A stretch of 64,000 bases of DNA from a virus (IMGVR_UViG_3300020203_000404:87811-151810); one strand, 5' to 3'; numbered from the stretch's first letter, positions 18,106 to 27,330 are shown. The notes: a model not told the origin generated them from the sequence alone. Numbers and translations: made by a program.

Positions 18106-18540
18106 ATGTCCTTAGAATACAGCACAATTATTGGCTCAGGTACAACTCCTCACCTAGCACCGTCGCCGGTCTATAACTTTCCAGATGGTACGTTTCCGAT
18201 TCCTGATCAACGCACGGACCTTCGTGCCCGTCGTGGCGAAGGTACCGTCATTCTCAATCCCGAGAACTTCTCGGTGTCGATTGGATTGCGTCAGCAGGCC
18301 ATATCTGTTTCAAGCGAAATAGCACTGCCACTAAACCCCCTAGAGAATAGACGTGCTCTTGTTTTGCACAACGCTGGTCCAGGTATACTGTATATCGGAT
18401 TATCTGGTGTCACTACTATTGATGGTTTCCCAATTGCTGTAAATGAAAAGATAGCAATTGACTGCCAGGGAACCACGAACGTAACCCTTTACGGCGTCTC
18501 TGACTCGACTTGCGATGTCAGAGTTCTTGAGTTTGCGTAA
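18106..18540 (+). CDS. Putative virion surface protein, paralogue of the previous gene
   Basis: A 144-residue protein sharing the GPGxxYIG core with the gene upstream, followed by DGFPIAVNEKIAIDC and a beta-rich end. A strong site (AAAGGGGAG) precedes ATG. The stop overlaps the next ATG. Likely made late with the other virion proteins. Confidence 0.55.
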   Translation: MSLEYSTIIGSGTTPHLAPSPVYNFPDGTFPIPDQRTDLRARRGEGTVILNPENFSVSIGLRQQAISVSSEIALPLNPLENRRALVLHNAGPGILYIGLSGVTTIDGFPIAVNEKIAIDCQGTTNVTLYGVSDSTCDVRVLEFA

Positions 18541-18932
18541 TGGTCAGCATAGGAGGCATTGTCAGCCTTGGCGGGGGCACAAGCGGTGGGGGCGGCGGGT
18601 CTACATCCGGCATCCAGTCTATCAACGGCCAGACTGGCCCGACTGTTTCATTCACTGGCGTCAACGGCATTGTAGTTGCCGCTGGCGGCAACCAGATTGT
18701 TATCGACGGTGCGGGTGCATCAGGCGTAACGAGCAAGTTCGCACATTCCTTTTCTTCTATTTCAAGTGGATTGTTTACGCATGGATTAGGTACTTTGGAT
18801 GTACTTGTTCAGGTGTACGATAATGGCTCCCCTAGACGTGCCATGATGCCTGACGATATCATTATTGAGAATACTACACAAGTATCACTAATCTTCAATA
18901 CTCCACAATCTGGACGTATTGTGATTGTTTAG
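18540..18932 (+). CDS. Fibre-like protein with glycine-rich linker
   Basis: A 130-residue protein. Residues 8-25 are a glycine/serine hinge. SINGQTGPTVSFTGVNGI is a repeat common in phage tail fibres. The C-terminal 65 residues (HGLGTLDVLVQVYDNGSPR to SGRIVIV) form a beta-sandwich module that recurs at the end of the next protein (HNLGTTDVSVDVYDASSPR to AGRVVISGF). Probable trimeric fibre tip or adaptor. Confidence 0.62.
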   Translation: MVSIGGIVSLGGGTSGGGGGSTSGIQSINGQTGPTVSFTGVNGIVVAAGGNQIVIDGAGASGVTSKFAHSFSSISSGLFTHGLGTLDVLVQVYDNGSPRRAMMPDDIIIENTTQVSLIFNTPQSGRIVIV

Positions 18933-18956
18933 TGTAATCATATTTGGAGGAACATC

Positions 18957-19727
18957 ATGGTAAGACTAAATGGCGATCTCATTCCCGGTAGTAGTGGTCA
19001 AGCACACTTGGGCGTGAACGGTGGCGTAGGCGATGCATTTGATATAACCACGCTAACGCCGTTTGGTCGTATTCATATGAACTCTGGCGTCTGGCACGAT
19101 CCTATGACGGGTCAATCAGGCGTCCTTAGATATAGCCAAGCCGCAAGTGCGTTTCAGATCTCTATTGATGGAGGTCGTACGTTCAATAACTTGGTTACAA
19201 GTGCCGGAACTGTTACATCCGTTGGTGTAATTGGTGGTGCTAATCTTACTGGCAATATCGACCTAGCGACCCAAGCGAGCGGCTTCCTTGCTATCTTTGA
19301 CACTGCTGGTGCAAGCCCAATCAATTTTGCCGTTGATCATCTAGGTCTATCTGGCCTGTGGAGATTCCCACCACAAGGCTTCAATGGATCTGTTGTTAAT
19401 GAATTGACTGACTTCAATGGTACAAAAGTTCAAGGATCGGTAAGTGTTGTTGGTGCCTCTGGTGTCGTTGTTGATATTATTGGTCAAGTAATAACGATCA
19501 CCGCCGGTAATACACTACTGCGAGCATTTGCCCAAACTTTTGGTGCATTTGTAACTTGGACCGTCATTCACAATCTTGGTACGACAGATGTATCTGTAGA
19601 TGTTTATGATGCAAGTTCTCCACGTCTATCAATTATTCCCGATGCGATTGCAATTACAGATAGCAATACTGTTACTGTGACTTTTAACACCGCTCAAGCT
19701 GGCAGAGTTGTAATTTCAGGATTCTAA
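18957..19727 (+). CDS. Fibre-like protein with shared C-terminal module
   Basis: A 256-residue protein. The N-terminus (LIPGSSGQAHLGVNG, FGRIHMNSGVWHDPMTG) resembles that of the gene at 20494 (FAHVHMDSGIFHS), suggesting a shared virion attachment domain. The middle is Gly/Val-rich beta repeats. The last 60 residues match the end of the upstream protein. TTGGAGGAA lies before the ATG. Likely tail fibre or capsid fibre. Confidence 0.62.
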   Translation: MVRLNGDLIPGSSGQAHLGVNGGVGDAFDITTLTPFGRIHMNSGVWHDPMTGQSGVLRYSQAASAFQISIDGGRTFNNLVTSAGTVTSVGVIGGANLTGNIDLATQASGFLAIFDTAGASPINFAVDHLGLSGLWRFPPQGFNGSVVNELTDFNGTKVQGSVSVVGASGVVVDIIGQVITITAGNTLLRAFAQTFGAFVTWTVIHNLGTTDVSVDVYDASSPRLSIIPDAIAITDSNTVTVTFNTAQAGRVVISGF

Positions 19728-19728
19728 T

Positions 19729-20427
19729 ATGGTAAGTTTACATCTTTTGTTGCGTGGAGACATGATGCCATTAAGTGGCATCAAAGCTTCCATTGGTCGT
19801 AATACATATGATGGTGCCGCCCCGACTGTGCCAGTGAATGACGTGCATTTACGTTCTCTTAATCTATATGATGGCGGTTCATCTGGCGTTCTTACTTACA
19901 ATAATGGTAATAGACGTTTAGATCTAAATCGTAACAATGGGGCTGTAAGACCAATTGTTACGGCGATCGTAGTACAAATTTATGACGCTGATGGCACTGG
20001 TACACATGTATTTGGTAGCGGCGGCACACCAGTTATTATGTCCACAACACAAGTTAATACTCATGTGAATCTTTTTCTTCTTGGTGGTGCTGGTTCTGAG
20101 ATTGGCGTTAAGGAAGACGGAACTTATGAATTGGAATGGCGTGTAACGGCACAAGATGATGGTGGATGGGGTCGTGACGCTAGCATAAGTATTTGGCTTG
20201 AAGAAGATAATGGTGGTGGTTTTACTGAAGTTGCTGGAACACGCTCTTTCGCTTCAATGGGGATAGACGGAAACGGTACTGTATGGCCAGCCACAGCCAA
20301 TGGTTTTCATATTATGCCCATTTTTGATAGTTATGTTTATAGAATCATGGTTGATGATTTGACTGGCGGCTCTACTGGTGCTCAAGTTCAATATGGATCA
20401 TCTTTTATGATGAAGAAAATATATTGA
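19729..20427 (+). CDS. Putative virion protein
   Basis: A 232-residue protein. The N-terminus (LLLRGDMMPLSGIKASIG) again resembles the attachment domain of its neighbours, with LRSLNLYDGGSSGVLTYNNG like the GVLRYSQ segment upstream. The rest is beta-rich with a jelly-roll-like composition. It starts one base after the upstream stop. Function as fibre or decoration is inferred from context. Confidence 0.55.
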   Translation: MVSLHLLLRGDMMPLSGIKASIGRNTYDGAAPTVPVNDVHLRSLNLYDGGSSGVLTYNNGNRRLDLNRNNGAVRPIVTAIVVQIYDADGTGTHVFGSGGTPVIMSTTQVNTHVNLFLLGGAGSEIGVKEDGTYELEWRVTAQDDGGWGRDASISIWLEEDNGGGFTEVAGTRSFASMGIDGNGTVWPATANGFHIMPIFDSYVYRIMVDDLTGGSTGAQVQYGSSFMMKKIY

Positions 20428-20493
20428 AATGAAAATGGCAATAATAATTACTGGTGTTGGTGCATCACAACTACTTATAAAGAGACTTAAATA

Positions 20494-21879
20494 ATGGCAA
20501 GAGAAGTAGGAGATTTGTGGCCGCAAGTTAGTGGCTCTGCATCTTTGGGTGCGGAGATGCGTAATGGTGGCTTTACCGGAGCGATACGTCCATTCGCTCA
20601 TGTACATATGGACAGTGGTATATTTCATAGTTCACTTATTGATAATTCTGGTATCATTAGATTAGACACGGGCAAGGGACTTTATAATGCACATGCTCCA
20701 TCTTTTTCATTTTCTTTTAATGGCGGGAATAATTTTCCGTTGGAAATTGGTGGCAATGCAGCACAACCAGTATTAGAAGCTGCGTATATTGAGACACCAA
20801 GAGGAGACTTGCGTCTTACTGCAAGCGGCACTTTAACGCTTTTAAGTCTTAATAGCGACATTGGCGTTACAACAAATAGCGATACTGTTATAAGCGTTTT
20901 TAATAATAGCGGCGTCCTACATTACGAGTTTGGTCCTCATCAAGCTTGGTATGTAAAAGCTAGTCACTCAAATACTGGCGGACCATTCAATGATGGCTTC
21001 TGGCCGATTGCACATTCGGGCAACGTTGCTCAAATGATTGCTAGTAGCACTACAACATTACAACAGGCGTACGTAGCTGGCCGCTCTATCATCACAACAT
21101 CACTTGATGGCGGACCTGTACTAATCTCTGGTCAGACTGCTGTACCATTACGTCTTGAAACCGCAGAAGATAGTTTGGGACATATTGAAATGTTAGGTCT
21201 ACTTAGATCTCCAACAGAATTTCAAAAGCCAGGCACTCTTGTCTTGATGAGTCATGGTTTGAATCTTGACAATCCTTTTGTTGCGTCTATCACTGGACAA
21301 AACATGATTGCCGCCAAGTCTGCCGGTATACCAACACTTTGGTTACACTGTGGTGGTTCTGGAACGGTTGCAATACGTACTGCGTCTGGTGTATCTCAGT
21401 TTTTTAATATCTTTGCTTCAAATGCAATAACTGAAACCGGCTTGAATGTGCCGTTTTTAGATCCATCACAATCAGTACCAGATAGATTTTTAAAGTCTAT
21501 TTCTGGCAGTGGTATTCAAGTTCTTGTTCCTGGCCTTTATAAGATTTTGTATGCGGCTTCGCTAGAAAAAACTGCTGGCGAACTTGCTCAACAAGTTAAC
21601 ATAGAGATTCGCATTAATGATATTTGGGGTCAAACATTTAAAATTATTGGCGGCAATGCTTTTTCTACTGTTAGAGATTCAGCATCTAACGTTAATACGG
21701 CACATGGACAATCTATTATTGATGTTAACAGTGGCGAAGTGCTCAATATTTTTGGTTATTTACCATTCGCTCCTGTGCCACCAAACTCTGTACGATTCGG
21801 CCAAAGATTGTGCAATGTTATTGTAGAGTATCTTGGTCCACAAAGAGGTATCAGTACTGTGAGACTGAAAGTAACATAA
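20494..21879 (+). CDS. Large fibre-like virion protein
   Basis: A 461-residue protein. The N-terminal 60 residues (LWPQVSGSASLGAEM, AHVHMDSGIFHSSLIDNSGIIR) are shared in pattern with the gene at 18957. The middle is a long beta-rich shaft; the C-terminal 150 residues look like a TNF- or C1q-like head (GLYKILYAASLEK, VNIEIRINDIWG, NVIVEYLGP), a common phage adhesin fold. Probably the receptor-binding member of this block. Confidence 0.6.
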   Translation: MAREVGDLWPQVSGSASLGAEMRNGGFTGAIRPFAHVHMDSGIFHSSLIDNSGIIRLDTGKGLYNAHAPSFSFSFNGGNNFPLEIGGNAAQPVLEAAYIETPRGDLRLTASGTLTLLSLNSDIGVTTNSDTVISVFNNSGVLHYEFGPHQAWYVKASHSNTGGPFNDGFWPIAHSGNVAQMIASSTTTLQQAYVAGRSIITTSLDGGPVLISGQTAVPLRLETAEDSLGHIEMLGLLRSPTEFQKPGTLVLMSHGLNLDNPFVASITGQNMIAAKSAGIPTLWLHCGGSGTVAIRTASGVSQFFNIFASNAITETGLNVPFLDPSQSVPDRFLKSISGSGIQVLVPGLYKILYAASLEKTAGELAQQVNIEIRINDIWGQTFKIIGGNAFSTVRDSASNVNTAHGQSIIDVNSGEVLNIFGYLPFAPVPPNSVRFGQRLCNVIVEYLGPQRGISTVRLKVT

Positions 21880-22178
21880 TGGACGCTGTATTAGACACGG
21901 CAAAAACATTAATTGAAAGCTACGGCTTTACTGGTGCGGCTTTTGGTGGACTATTGTGGCTTCTATGGAAGAACAAGAAGGACGCTGACGTGCGTATCAC
22001 AGAGCTTGAGCGTGCAGCAGACTCTTATCAGTCTGGTCAAGTTGCCAACTACAAAGAGATGATCATGGAATATATTTGTCTCGTTAAGGGTAACACAGAG
22101 TTGCTCGCCAAGCTAACTACCTGTCTTGATTCAATGAATAATACTCTACTTAGGCTAGAAGATAAGAAGCAAGAATAG
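21879..22178 (+). CDS. Holin-like membrane protein
   Basis: A 99-residue protein with one transmembrane segment at residues 16-32 (GFTGAAFGGLLWLLWKN), then a charged helix with coiled-coil character (RITELERAADSYQSGQ) and a second helix. The position after fibre genes, the small size and the single anchor fit a holin or a membrane-attached lysis accessory. No lysin is recognised nearby. The start overlaps the fibre stop. Confidence 0.45.
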   Translation: MDAVLDTAKTLIESYGFTGAAFGGLLWLLWKNKKDADVRITELERAADSYQSGQVANYKEMIMEYICLVKGNTELLAKLTTCLDSMNNTLLRLEDKKQE

Positions 22179-22185
22179 AAACACT

Positions 22186-22215
22186 CGGGGCCGCGATAAG
22201 CGGCCCCGATTGTTT
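22186..22215. terminator. Bidirectional hairpin terminator between convergent genes
   Basis: CGGGGCCGC (22186-22194), loop GATAA, GCGGCCCCG (22200-22208) is a perfect 9-bp stem followed by ATTGTTT. It lies between the + strand virion operon and the - strand operon that ends at 22214, and can serve both. Confidence 0.85.
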
Positions 22216-22453
22216 ACACGATGTTTGGTTTGGCGTTGTTAGGATCGCCTCGCTTCTCGACCCTTTCTTTGTCCGCAGCTACACTCGCTTCGGGCGTCAT
22301 TACGCACGCACCAAAGGGTTTACGTTCTGGGCGTCCAAAGAAGGACATGATCTCAGTCCTGAGACTTGCACGCACCTCCTGTGGTACATTGAATTGCTCC
22401 AAGCGTTCACGCAGAATACGATCCAGCGTGAGTCCATTGTCATTACTGTTCAT
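22214..22453 (-). CDS. Hypothetical small protein
   Basis: A 79-residue polar protein with an N-terminal helical part (RILRERLEQFNVPQEVRASL) and a basic, disordered C-terminus. Overlaps the upstream gene by 11 nt and is the last gene before the terminator. Not recognised. Confidence 0.5.
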   Translation of the reverse strand: MNSNDNGLTLDRILRERLEQFNVPQEVRASLRTEIMSFFGRPERKPFGACVMTPEASVAADKERVEKRGDPNNAKPNIV

Positions 22454-22949
22454 TTTTCCACATTCTTTTAAAGCGGTTGATAGTACGTCTCTTTAATGAG
22501 CGTGCTTGATCTTTATCTATCTCATCTAGTTTGGCAGCCAACTCACTAACCTTTGAGTGGTCCTTGGGAGCCAATAGAACCTCCCCGTCCCTAACCTTTG
22601 CCTTAACATATTCGGCTGTCTTCTTGCGAAAGAAGACGAGCGATCGAATAGTGGGCACCAATTCACGACGAATAGCTTGTTGCCACCTGCGACAAGTATC
22701 GTCGAGCGGCGAGACCTGACTGTTGAGTTCATCTATGATTCGCGAGTCGTTGTATACCATCACGTCACCCTGAATGCCTTGTTTTCGAGCCACTTCCTTG
22801 AGGGCTAGAAACAACACCTTATAGGTGTGGTGAATCTCATTAAAGATAGGACGGCCACGTTCATCCGTTGCCGGGGTGCATTTGAAGCTAGCTTCAACGC
22901 CTTCCCCAGCAACATAGTAACCATCTTTGGTAACGAAGACCGTGATCAT
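22443..22949 (-). CDS. Putative RNase H-like fold protein
   Basis: A 168-residue protein. VFVTKDGYYVAGEG could be the first strand with a catalytic Asp, NEIHHTYKVLFLALKEV the helix with Glu, and VMVYNDSRIIDELN resembles the YTDSxxvvxxl motif of type I RNase H. The C-terminal 60 residues are basic and helical. The order fits RNase HI, but the residues are not all canonical. Alternative: unrelated hypothetical protein. Confidence 0.35.
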   Translation of the reverse strand: MITVFVTKDGYYVAGEGVEASFKCTPATDERGRPIFNEIHHTYKVLFLALKEVARKQGIQGDVMVYNDSRIIDELNSQVSPLDDTCRRWQQAIRRELVPTIRSLVFFRKKTAEYVKAKVRDGEVLLAPKDHSKVSELAAKLDEIDKDQARSLKRRTINRFKRMWKNEQ

Positions 22950-23476
22950 TGTGCCAAACGACAGAAGTCAGCCTTCATTTCCGTGGCCCGTGCTTGCTCG
23001 ACTGGCGTGACTACGCCAGCAGTGCGTAGAGCGTCAGCAACAATAGTCAGTACTTCTTGGGTACGTGGCGAGAGTTCAAGCATATGCGTCTCGGGATTCA
23101 ACCATTCCAGGGCACCACGAGCTAGCAATTCTTGTTCGACAACAAGCAAGATGAATTCAACTTCATCATTATCAAAGCCAGCCTTACGAAGAGCCGGAAC
23201 AATCAAGGACTTCACTCCACCGGCAATGGGTTCGCCCTTAATGCCATCAATGATTGCGGCCACAACACCGAGTTGATTATGAGTGACGAGGCCCTCCTGT
23301 AGAATGCGGTTAGAACCAATCTTCACACCCAACTGAATGTACAGCTTCCACTTGCCGTATTCAAGCTCGGTCATCTCTTCAAGCGGCTTAACTCCAATCC
23401 CTCCGGTGTTGACGCACGATACGAAGCCGCTTGAGAGAGCGGCACAAAATACCAACACTGTTACAATTTTCTTCAT
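22946..23476 (-). CDS. Putative lipoprotein
   Basis: A 176-residue protein with a signal peptide: MKKIVTVLVF core, then SSGFVSC, where the Cys would be lipidated after cleavage. The mature part is helical (EFILLVVEQELLARGALEWL). A phage lipoprotein near a lysis region could be a spanin-like or superinfection-exclusion protein; neither is shown. Overlaps both neighbours by 4 nt. Confidence 0.6.
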   Translation of the reverse strand: MKKIVTVLVFCAALSSGFVSCVNTGGIGVKPLEEMTELEYGKWKLYIQLGVKIGSNRILQEGLVTHNQLGVVAAIIDGIKGEPIAGGVKSLIVPALRKAGFDNDEVEFILLVVEQELLARGALEWLNPETHMLELSPRTQEVLTIVADALRTAGVVTPVEQARATEMKADFCRLAQ

Positions 23477-24039
23477 GATTCATTCTTCTTTCGAGCTACT
23501 GGACTGTGACCTTCTCGGGTGTCGGCTGGAGCCTTTGCACCCAAGAACGCCGCCTTTTCTTCTACTGTTTTTTCATTGATACGCTTACGGCAGTCTCTAC
23601 ACGTACGGTAGATATGACGTTTACCATTCTCCATGGTTATACTGATGGGACTTTTATTGATGTGTAAACATTTACTACCATCTACTGCCATTCCTGGCAA
23701 AATGATATCTTGATCTTCTGATATTTCACGAGGACTTGTATCGACCATCTCTCGTTTCTTTGCAGCAACAAAACTAGCATCGTCTTCATCCAGGTCGGCA
23801 AGTGTACGCTGACCTGGATTTTCGGAATGGCTCTGGCGGGCACCGCCAACAAAGTCCCAGCCCTCAGGCAACAAGTCGCCTGAGACAAGCTGTTGCTCAA
23901 GTTTTGCGGCTGCTGCCGCAGAGAGTTCGTATGTGCGACCAGTCTTCTTGCCACTTTTCTTTATAACCAACGTGACTGTATCGGCGGGATCATATTCCTG
24001 CTTGGTTAAATCACATTCTTGAACAACACGTCTTGCCAT
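23473..24039 (-). CDS. Lsr2-like N-terminal domain protein with C-terminal Cys cluster
   Basis: A 188-residue protein. Residues 1-52 (CDLTKQEYDPADTVTLVIK, TYELSAAAAAKLEQQL) resemble the dimerisation domain of the nucleoid protein Lsr2 (DG.EADETV.F..DG..YEIDLS...A..L). The C-terminal part has CLHINKSP and TCRDCRKRINE, a possible zinc site. The AT-hook domain of Lsr2 is not obvious. It may affect host chromatin or silencing; inference only. Confidence 0.45.
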   Translation of the reverse strand: MARRVVQECDLTKQEYDPADTVTLVIKKSGKKTGRTYELSAAAAAKLEQQLVSGDLLPEGWDFVGGARQSHSENPGQRTLADLDEDDASFVAAKKREMVDTSPREISEDQDIILPGMAVDGSKCLHINKSPISITMENGKRHIYRTCRDCRKRINEKTVEEKAAFLGAKAPADTREGHSPVARKKNES

Positions 24040-24728
24040 TACGGTAAGTCCTGACTTCTGTATGCTTCGTATCTACGAAGAACTTCCTTAACGATTGGTG
24101 AGCGTTGAACCGTCTCAATATTCTCCATTGAGATTACACCCACTCCTGGTACCCCATCCAGTATGTTGATTGCCTCAATCAAGGCACTATTTTCTGGACG
24201 AATGTCGCACTGATCCATATCGCCAGCAATTACTAGCTTGGAATGCTTACCAACTCTAGTAAGTAACATCTTCATAGCGTCACCATCCAGAGGAACGTTT
24301 TGTGCTTCCTCTACGATAATGAAGCAGTTGTTGAATGAGCGTCCACGGCACAGACTTAAGACCGTGAACTCAAACTTGTCACGAACGATGTTGTCAATGT
24401 CTTGTTCATTTTGAAACATAAGACGCATGTTGTCTCTTAGACCTAGAACATACGGCGTGACCTTTTCATCAACTGTACCCGGCAGAGCACCAAGTTTTTC
24501 TCCAGTATTGGATTGAATATATGGACGAACGATCACAATACGTTGAATGCCGCCTCTTTTGGGGGCATTCATCATCATGGTCAATGCCTTATTGACCGCC
24601 AAGAATGTCTTTCCTGTACCGGCATAGCCGTTACAAATAGTGATAATGTTTCGATCTAGTGAATCTTGATACTCTTCTTGTCCTGGTGCTGGTTGAGCGG
24701 GAACAAATCGGACTTCACTTTTTTGCAT
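24039..24728 (-). CDS. phoH: PhoH-like ATPase
   Basis: A 229-residue P-loop ATPase. Walker A is GYAGTGKTFLAVNKAL, Walker B lies in NCFIIVEEAQN, and GDMDQCD is the sensor motif typical of PhoH. IVRPYIQSNTGEKLGALPGT is the PhoH-specific segment. Phage PhoH is widespread; it is linked to RNA metabolism or phosphate stress, but its role in infection is unclear. Confidence 0.9.
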   Translation of the reverse strand: MQKSEVRFVPAQPAPGQEEYQDSLDRNIITICNGYAGTGKTFLAVNKALTMMMNAPKRGGIQRIVIVRPYIQSNTGEKLGALPGTVDEKVTPYVLGLRDNMRLMFQNEQDIDNIVRDKFEFTVLSLCRGRSFNNCFIIVEEAQNVPLDGDAMKMLLTRVGKHSKLVIAGDMDQCDIRPENSALIEAINILDGVPGVGVISMENIETVQRSPIVKEVLRRYEAYRSQDLP

Positions 24729-24731
24729 CTA

Positions 24732-25349
24732 TCATCCTCTATTGGCCCTACGAGAAGCTTTTGTTTTCTTGTTTTGGGCACGACGATCCGCAATAACCTT
24801 GCGACGGTGGGGGGTAAGCTTCATGCCAAACTTCGTTTGGCTAACTTGTGCTGACATTTCATTCTCAAGGTGATGAGCAATGATCGTACCATTCAAGTGG
24901 TCCATTTCATGCATCACACATCTTGCCCAAAAACCCTTGAATACTTCCGTCTTGACCTCGCCGTCAAGCTCGTGATATTGAAGAGTAATTTGCTTTGGTC
25001 TTTTAATCATTGCACTAAATCCAGGAAGTGACAGGCATGCTTCGCCGTCCTTCTTCGTCTCGCGACTACGCGAGATAACTACCGGATTAATGAATGCACG
25101 ATTCACGCCCTTTTCGCGAAGCAAGAAGATCCGTTTAGGATAGCCCACCTGTACGGCGGCTAAACCTGCGGCTTGTTCTCCAAGCACATCAAGGACAGCA
25201 TCCATTTTGCCAATGACGGCTGCATCAGTATCATTGATGGGTAAGCTACATGGTTGCGACGCACCTTCAAGCAAGGGCCAGCGTTCTTGATCTTGGGGCG
25301 TGATTATCACTGATTCTTGTGTTGATGATTCCATACTCGATTGATCCAT
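24732..25349 (-). CDS. def: Peptide deformylase
   Basis: A 205-residue metalloenzyme that removes the N-formyl group from nascent proteins. The three motifs are AAGLAAVQVG (GxGxAAxQ-like), GEACLSLPG (EGCLS with Ala for Gly) and CVMHEMDHLNG (HExDH), giving Cys and two His ligands. A basic C-terminal tail of 35 residues is extra. Encoded near a methionine aminopeptidase, so the phage carries both N-terminal processing steps. The upstream HNH gene overlaps the start by 43 nt. Confidence 0.9.
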   Translation of the reverse strand: MDQSSMESSTQESVIITPQDQERWPLLEGASQPCSLPINDTDAAVIGKMDAVLDVLGEQAAGLAAVQVGYPKRIFLLREKGVNRAFINPVVISRSRETKKDGEACLSLPGFSAMIKRPKQITLQYHELDGEVKTEVFKGFWARCVMHEMDHLNGTIIAHHLENEMSAQVSQTKFGMKLTPHRRKVIADRRAQNKKTKASRRANRG

Positions 25350-25951
25350 TTCAAAAATTCCTCGGTTGTCTTGACGTGCTTCCCGTAATTACAATCTTTA
25401 CAAGATGTCACACAGTTGTCTAGTGAATAGCCAAGATTACTATCAATCCTGTCAATGCCGTTTGTCCGAATCAGACCATCCTCGTGACGCCGCTTGGCTT
25501 GTTCTGACCGAACTTGTTTGTATCTAGTCTTATTAAAGACGTTTTGTGCTATTGATGGAAGAGCACCACAATAATAACAACTTGAAAAAATGAAGCGTTC
25601 AAACTCGTCTTTTGTTAATGACCAAGACAAGTGTCTTTTTTTTGCTCCGCCTTTGTAGCGGGACATGTAGTTATTGATATTTGTTTCTTTAGGATCTCTT
25701 GAAAAGAGAGGAGCGTGAACACGCCATTGACATCCACATGACCTATTGGGTGTTCTACGAATTTGCCTGCTGTCTAAGATGATTTCATTGCCACAATCAC
25801 ATCTCGCCTGCCATTGCACGTACTTATCATTCTTGACAAGTTTTTGATCATCGGATACACGCCCTAAGATGGTCATATATCCAATACGCTTTCCTGTATA
25901 ATCTATTGCTTTGTGTGCCATATCAAGTAGTACACTATTAGCACGCGGCAT
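25307..25951 (-). CDS. HNH endonuclease with N-terminal CDCG domain
   Basis: A 214-residue protein, the longest of the related HNH genes here. Residues 15-75: KRIGYMTILG, ARCDCGNEI, RSCGCQ. Residues 125-200: CYYCGALP, NGIDRIDSNLGYSLDNCV, SCKDCNYGKH. All Cys pairs and the GIDRIDS loop are present, so this copy may be active. ATG 25951 is chosen; ATG 25921 is an alternative. It is inserted between the map and def genes. Confidence 0.8.
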   Translation of the reverse strand: MPRANSVLLDMAHKAIDYTGKRIGYMTILGRVSDDQKLVKNDKYVQWQARCDCGNEIILDSRQIRRTPNRSCGCQWRVHAPLFSRDPKETNINNYMSRYKGGAKKRHLSWSLTKDEFERFIFSSCYYCGALPSIAQNVFNKTRYKQVRSEQAKRRHEDGLIRTNGIDRIDSNLGYSLDNCVTSCKDCNYGKHVKTTEEFLKWINRVWNHQHKNQ

Positions 25952-25961
25952 GAGTGTGATA

Positions 25962-26738
25962 TTAGGACAGAATCTCATAGCCATCTTCCTTGACAAGGAT
26001 ACATCGTTCCGAATGAGCAACCAATGATCCGTCTTTAGAGCGTGCCGTCCAGCCATCATCACCAATCACAAACTCTGTTGATCCGAATGTCACAACTGGT
26101 TCGAGACAAATAATATCGCCGGTCTTAAACTTATACGCAGCATACTCTCTTTCAAGTTGCCACTGCTTAATCTTAGAGAGCGATCTATCTATTCCATTGG
26201 GGATAAAGGGCACTTCATGTAATGTTCGCCCTATCTTATGACCACCCCAAGCAAGACATATATTGACGCCTAATGCAGTGGCTCTAGCCTCAGCAATTTT
26301 AGCTATTTCAAGTAAACTAACGCCATCTTTAAGCACAGAAATCTCAGCTTCCAATACACTCTCTACGGCAGTAATGAGACGTTCTTGAAAAGGAAAAAAT
26401 GTAGGGTGTGTTACATCAGAAACGATGCGGGTGCGTGCAGAGTCCACACACCATCCTTCATAGCTACAGCCAACGTCTACGGTGAGTAGATCGCCGTCTT
26501 TTAGAACGTAGTTGTTCGGGACGCCGTGTACGATAACATCGTTAGGCGATAAGCAGCAGACTCCTGTGAATCCGCGATAGCCTTTAAAGATTGGTACGCA
26601 TCCAAATATAGCGAAGTGTTGCTCTATCGCGTCGTTAATCTCTAAGAGAGTTGTGCCCGGAACGGCATGGCTAAATCCTAATTCAATAGCCATGCGATTG
26701 ATTTCCCCGGCGTGGCGAGTGGCTTCGAGTCTATCCAT
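25962..26738 (-). CDS. map: Methionine aminopeptidase type I
   Basis: A 258-residue pita-bread metallopeptidase. All ligands are visible: His in VIVHGVP, Asp in LLTVDVG, Asp in VDSARTR, His in GGHKIGRTLHE, Glu in CLEPVV and Glu in AHSERCIL. The start at ATG 26738 overlaps the stop of the UDG gene. It removes initiator Met after deformylation and pairs functionally with the deformylase downstream. Confidence 0.92.
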   Translation of the reverse strand: MDRLEATRHAGEINRMAIELGFSHAVPGTTLLEINDAIEQHFAIFGCVPIFKGYRGFTGVCCLSPNDVIVHGVPNNYVLKDGDLLTVDVGCSYEGWCVDSARTRIVSDVTHPTFFPFQERLITAVESVLEAEISVLKDGVSLLEIAKIAEARATALGVNICLAWGGHKIGRTLHEVPFIPNGIDRSLSKIKQWQLEREYAAYKFKTGDIICLEPVVTFGSTEFVIGDDGWTARSKDGSLVAHSERCILVKEDGYEILS

Positions 26739-27330
26739 GTTCTTCAACCCAATACTTGATCTTTCGCCAGTGTGACAGCGTTTCACGGTAAGCCTTTTCA
26801 GGACTTTTCAAGTGAAACGATGGGTGGTAAGTCACAATAACCTTGGAAGCGTAGCCATCTACAGTGTAATTCAGCCAGCCGTCTTTATTGGACAGCTTAT
26901 CAAAAAAAAACCGATTCAATGCACCCTTAATTGGCTCGCCTTTAAATTGTTCAAGTGCAGATCGTCCAAGCAATACTATTAACTTGGGACGCAGCAACCT
27001 GATCTGTAGGTCGAGCCGCCATTTACACGAGTCCATTTCTTCTTTTCGAGGCGTTCTGTCATTAGGTGTACGACATAGAACCGTGTTTGTGATATAGACA
27101 TCTTGACGTGTCACGCCAAGGTAACTAAGGATTGAGTCTAATTTTTGTCCAGCTTTTCCCAGAAAAGGAACGCCCTCCAAGTCCTCTTCTTCGCCAGGGG
27201 CTTCGCCAACAATCAAAATCAATGGTTCGTGTGAGCCCGATCCGAATACAACCTTTGTGCGGGTTTTGCATAGGTCGCAAGATCCGCACGAAGACATCTG
27301 TTCTTGAAAAGCATCAAGCCGAGCATTCAT
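26731..27330 (-). CDS. Uracil-DNA glycosylase family 4 (4Fe-4S)
   Basis: A 199-residue UDG. CGSCDLCKTRT holds the first Cys ligands of the Fe-S cluster, GEAPGEEEDLEGVPFLGKAGQ is motif 1 of family 4, NTVLCRTPNDRTP brings another Cys, and TYHPSFHLKS is motif 2 with the catalytic His. It excises uracil from DNA; with ThyX and MazG it helps keep uracil out of the phage genome. Confidence 0.9.
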   Translation of the reverse strand: MNARLDAFQEQMSSCGSCDLCKTRTKVVFGSGSHEPLILIVGEAPGEEEDLEGVPFLGKAGQKLDSILSYLGVTRQDVYITNTVLCRTPNDRTPRKEEMDSCKWRLDLQIRLLRPKLIVLLGRSALEQFKGEPIKGALNRFFFDKLSNKDGWLNYTVDGYASKVIVTYHPSFHLKSPEKAYRETLSHWRKIKYWVEEHG

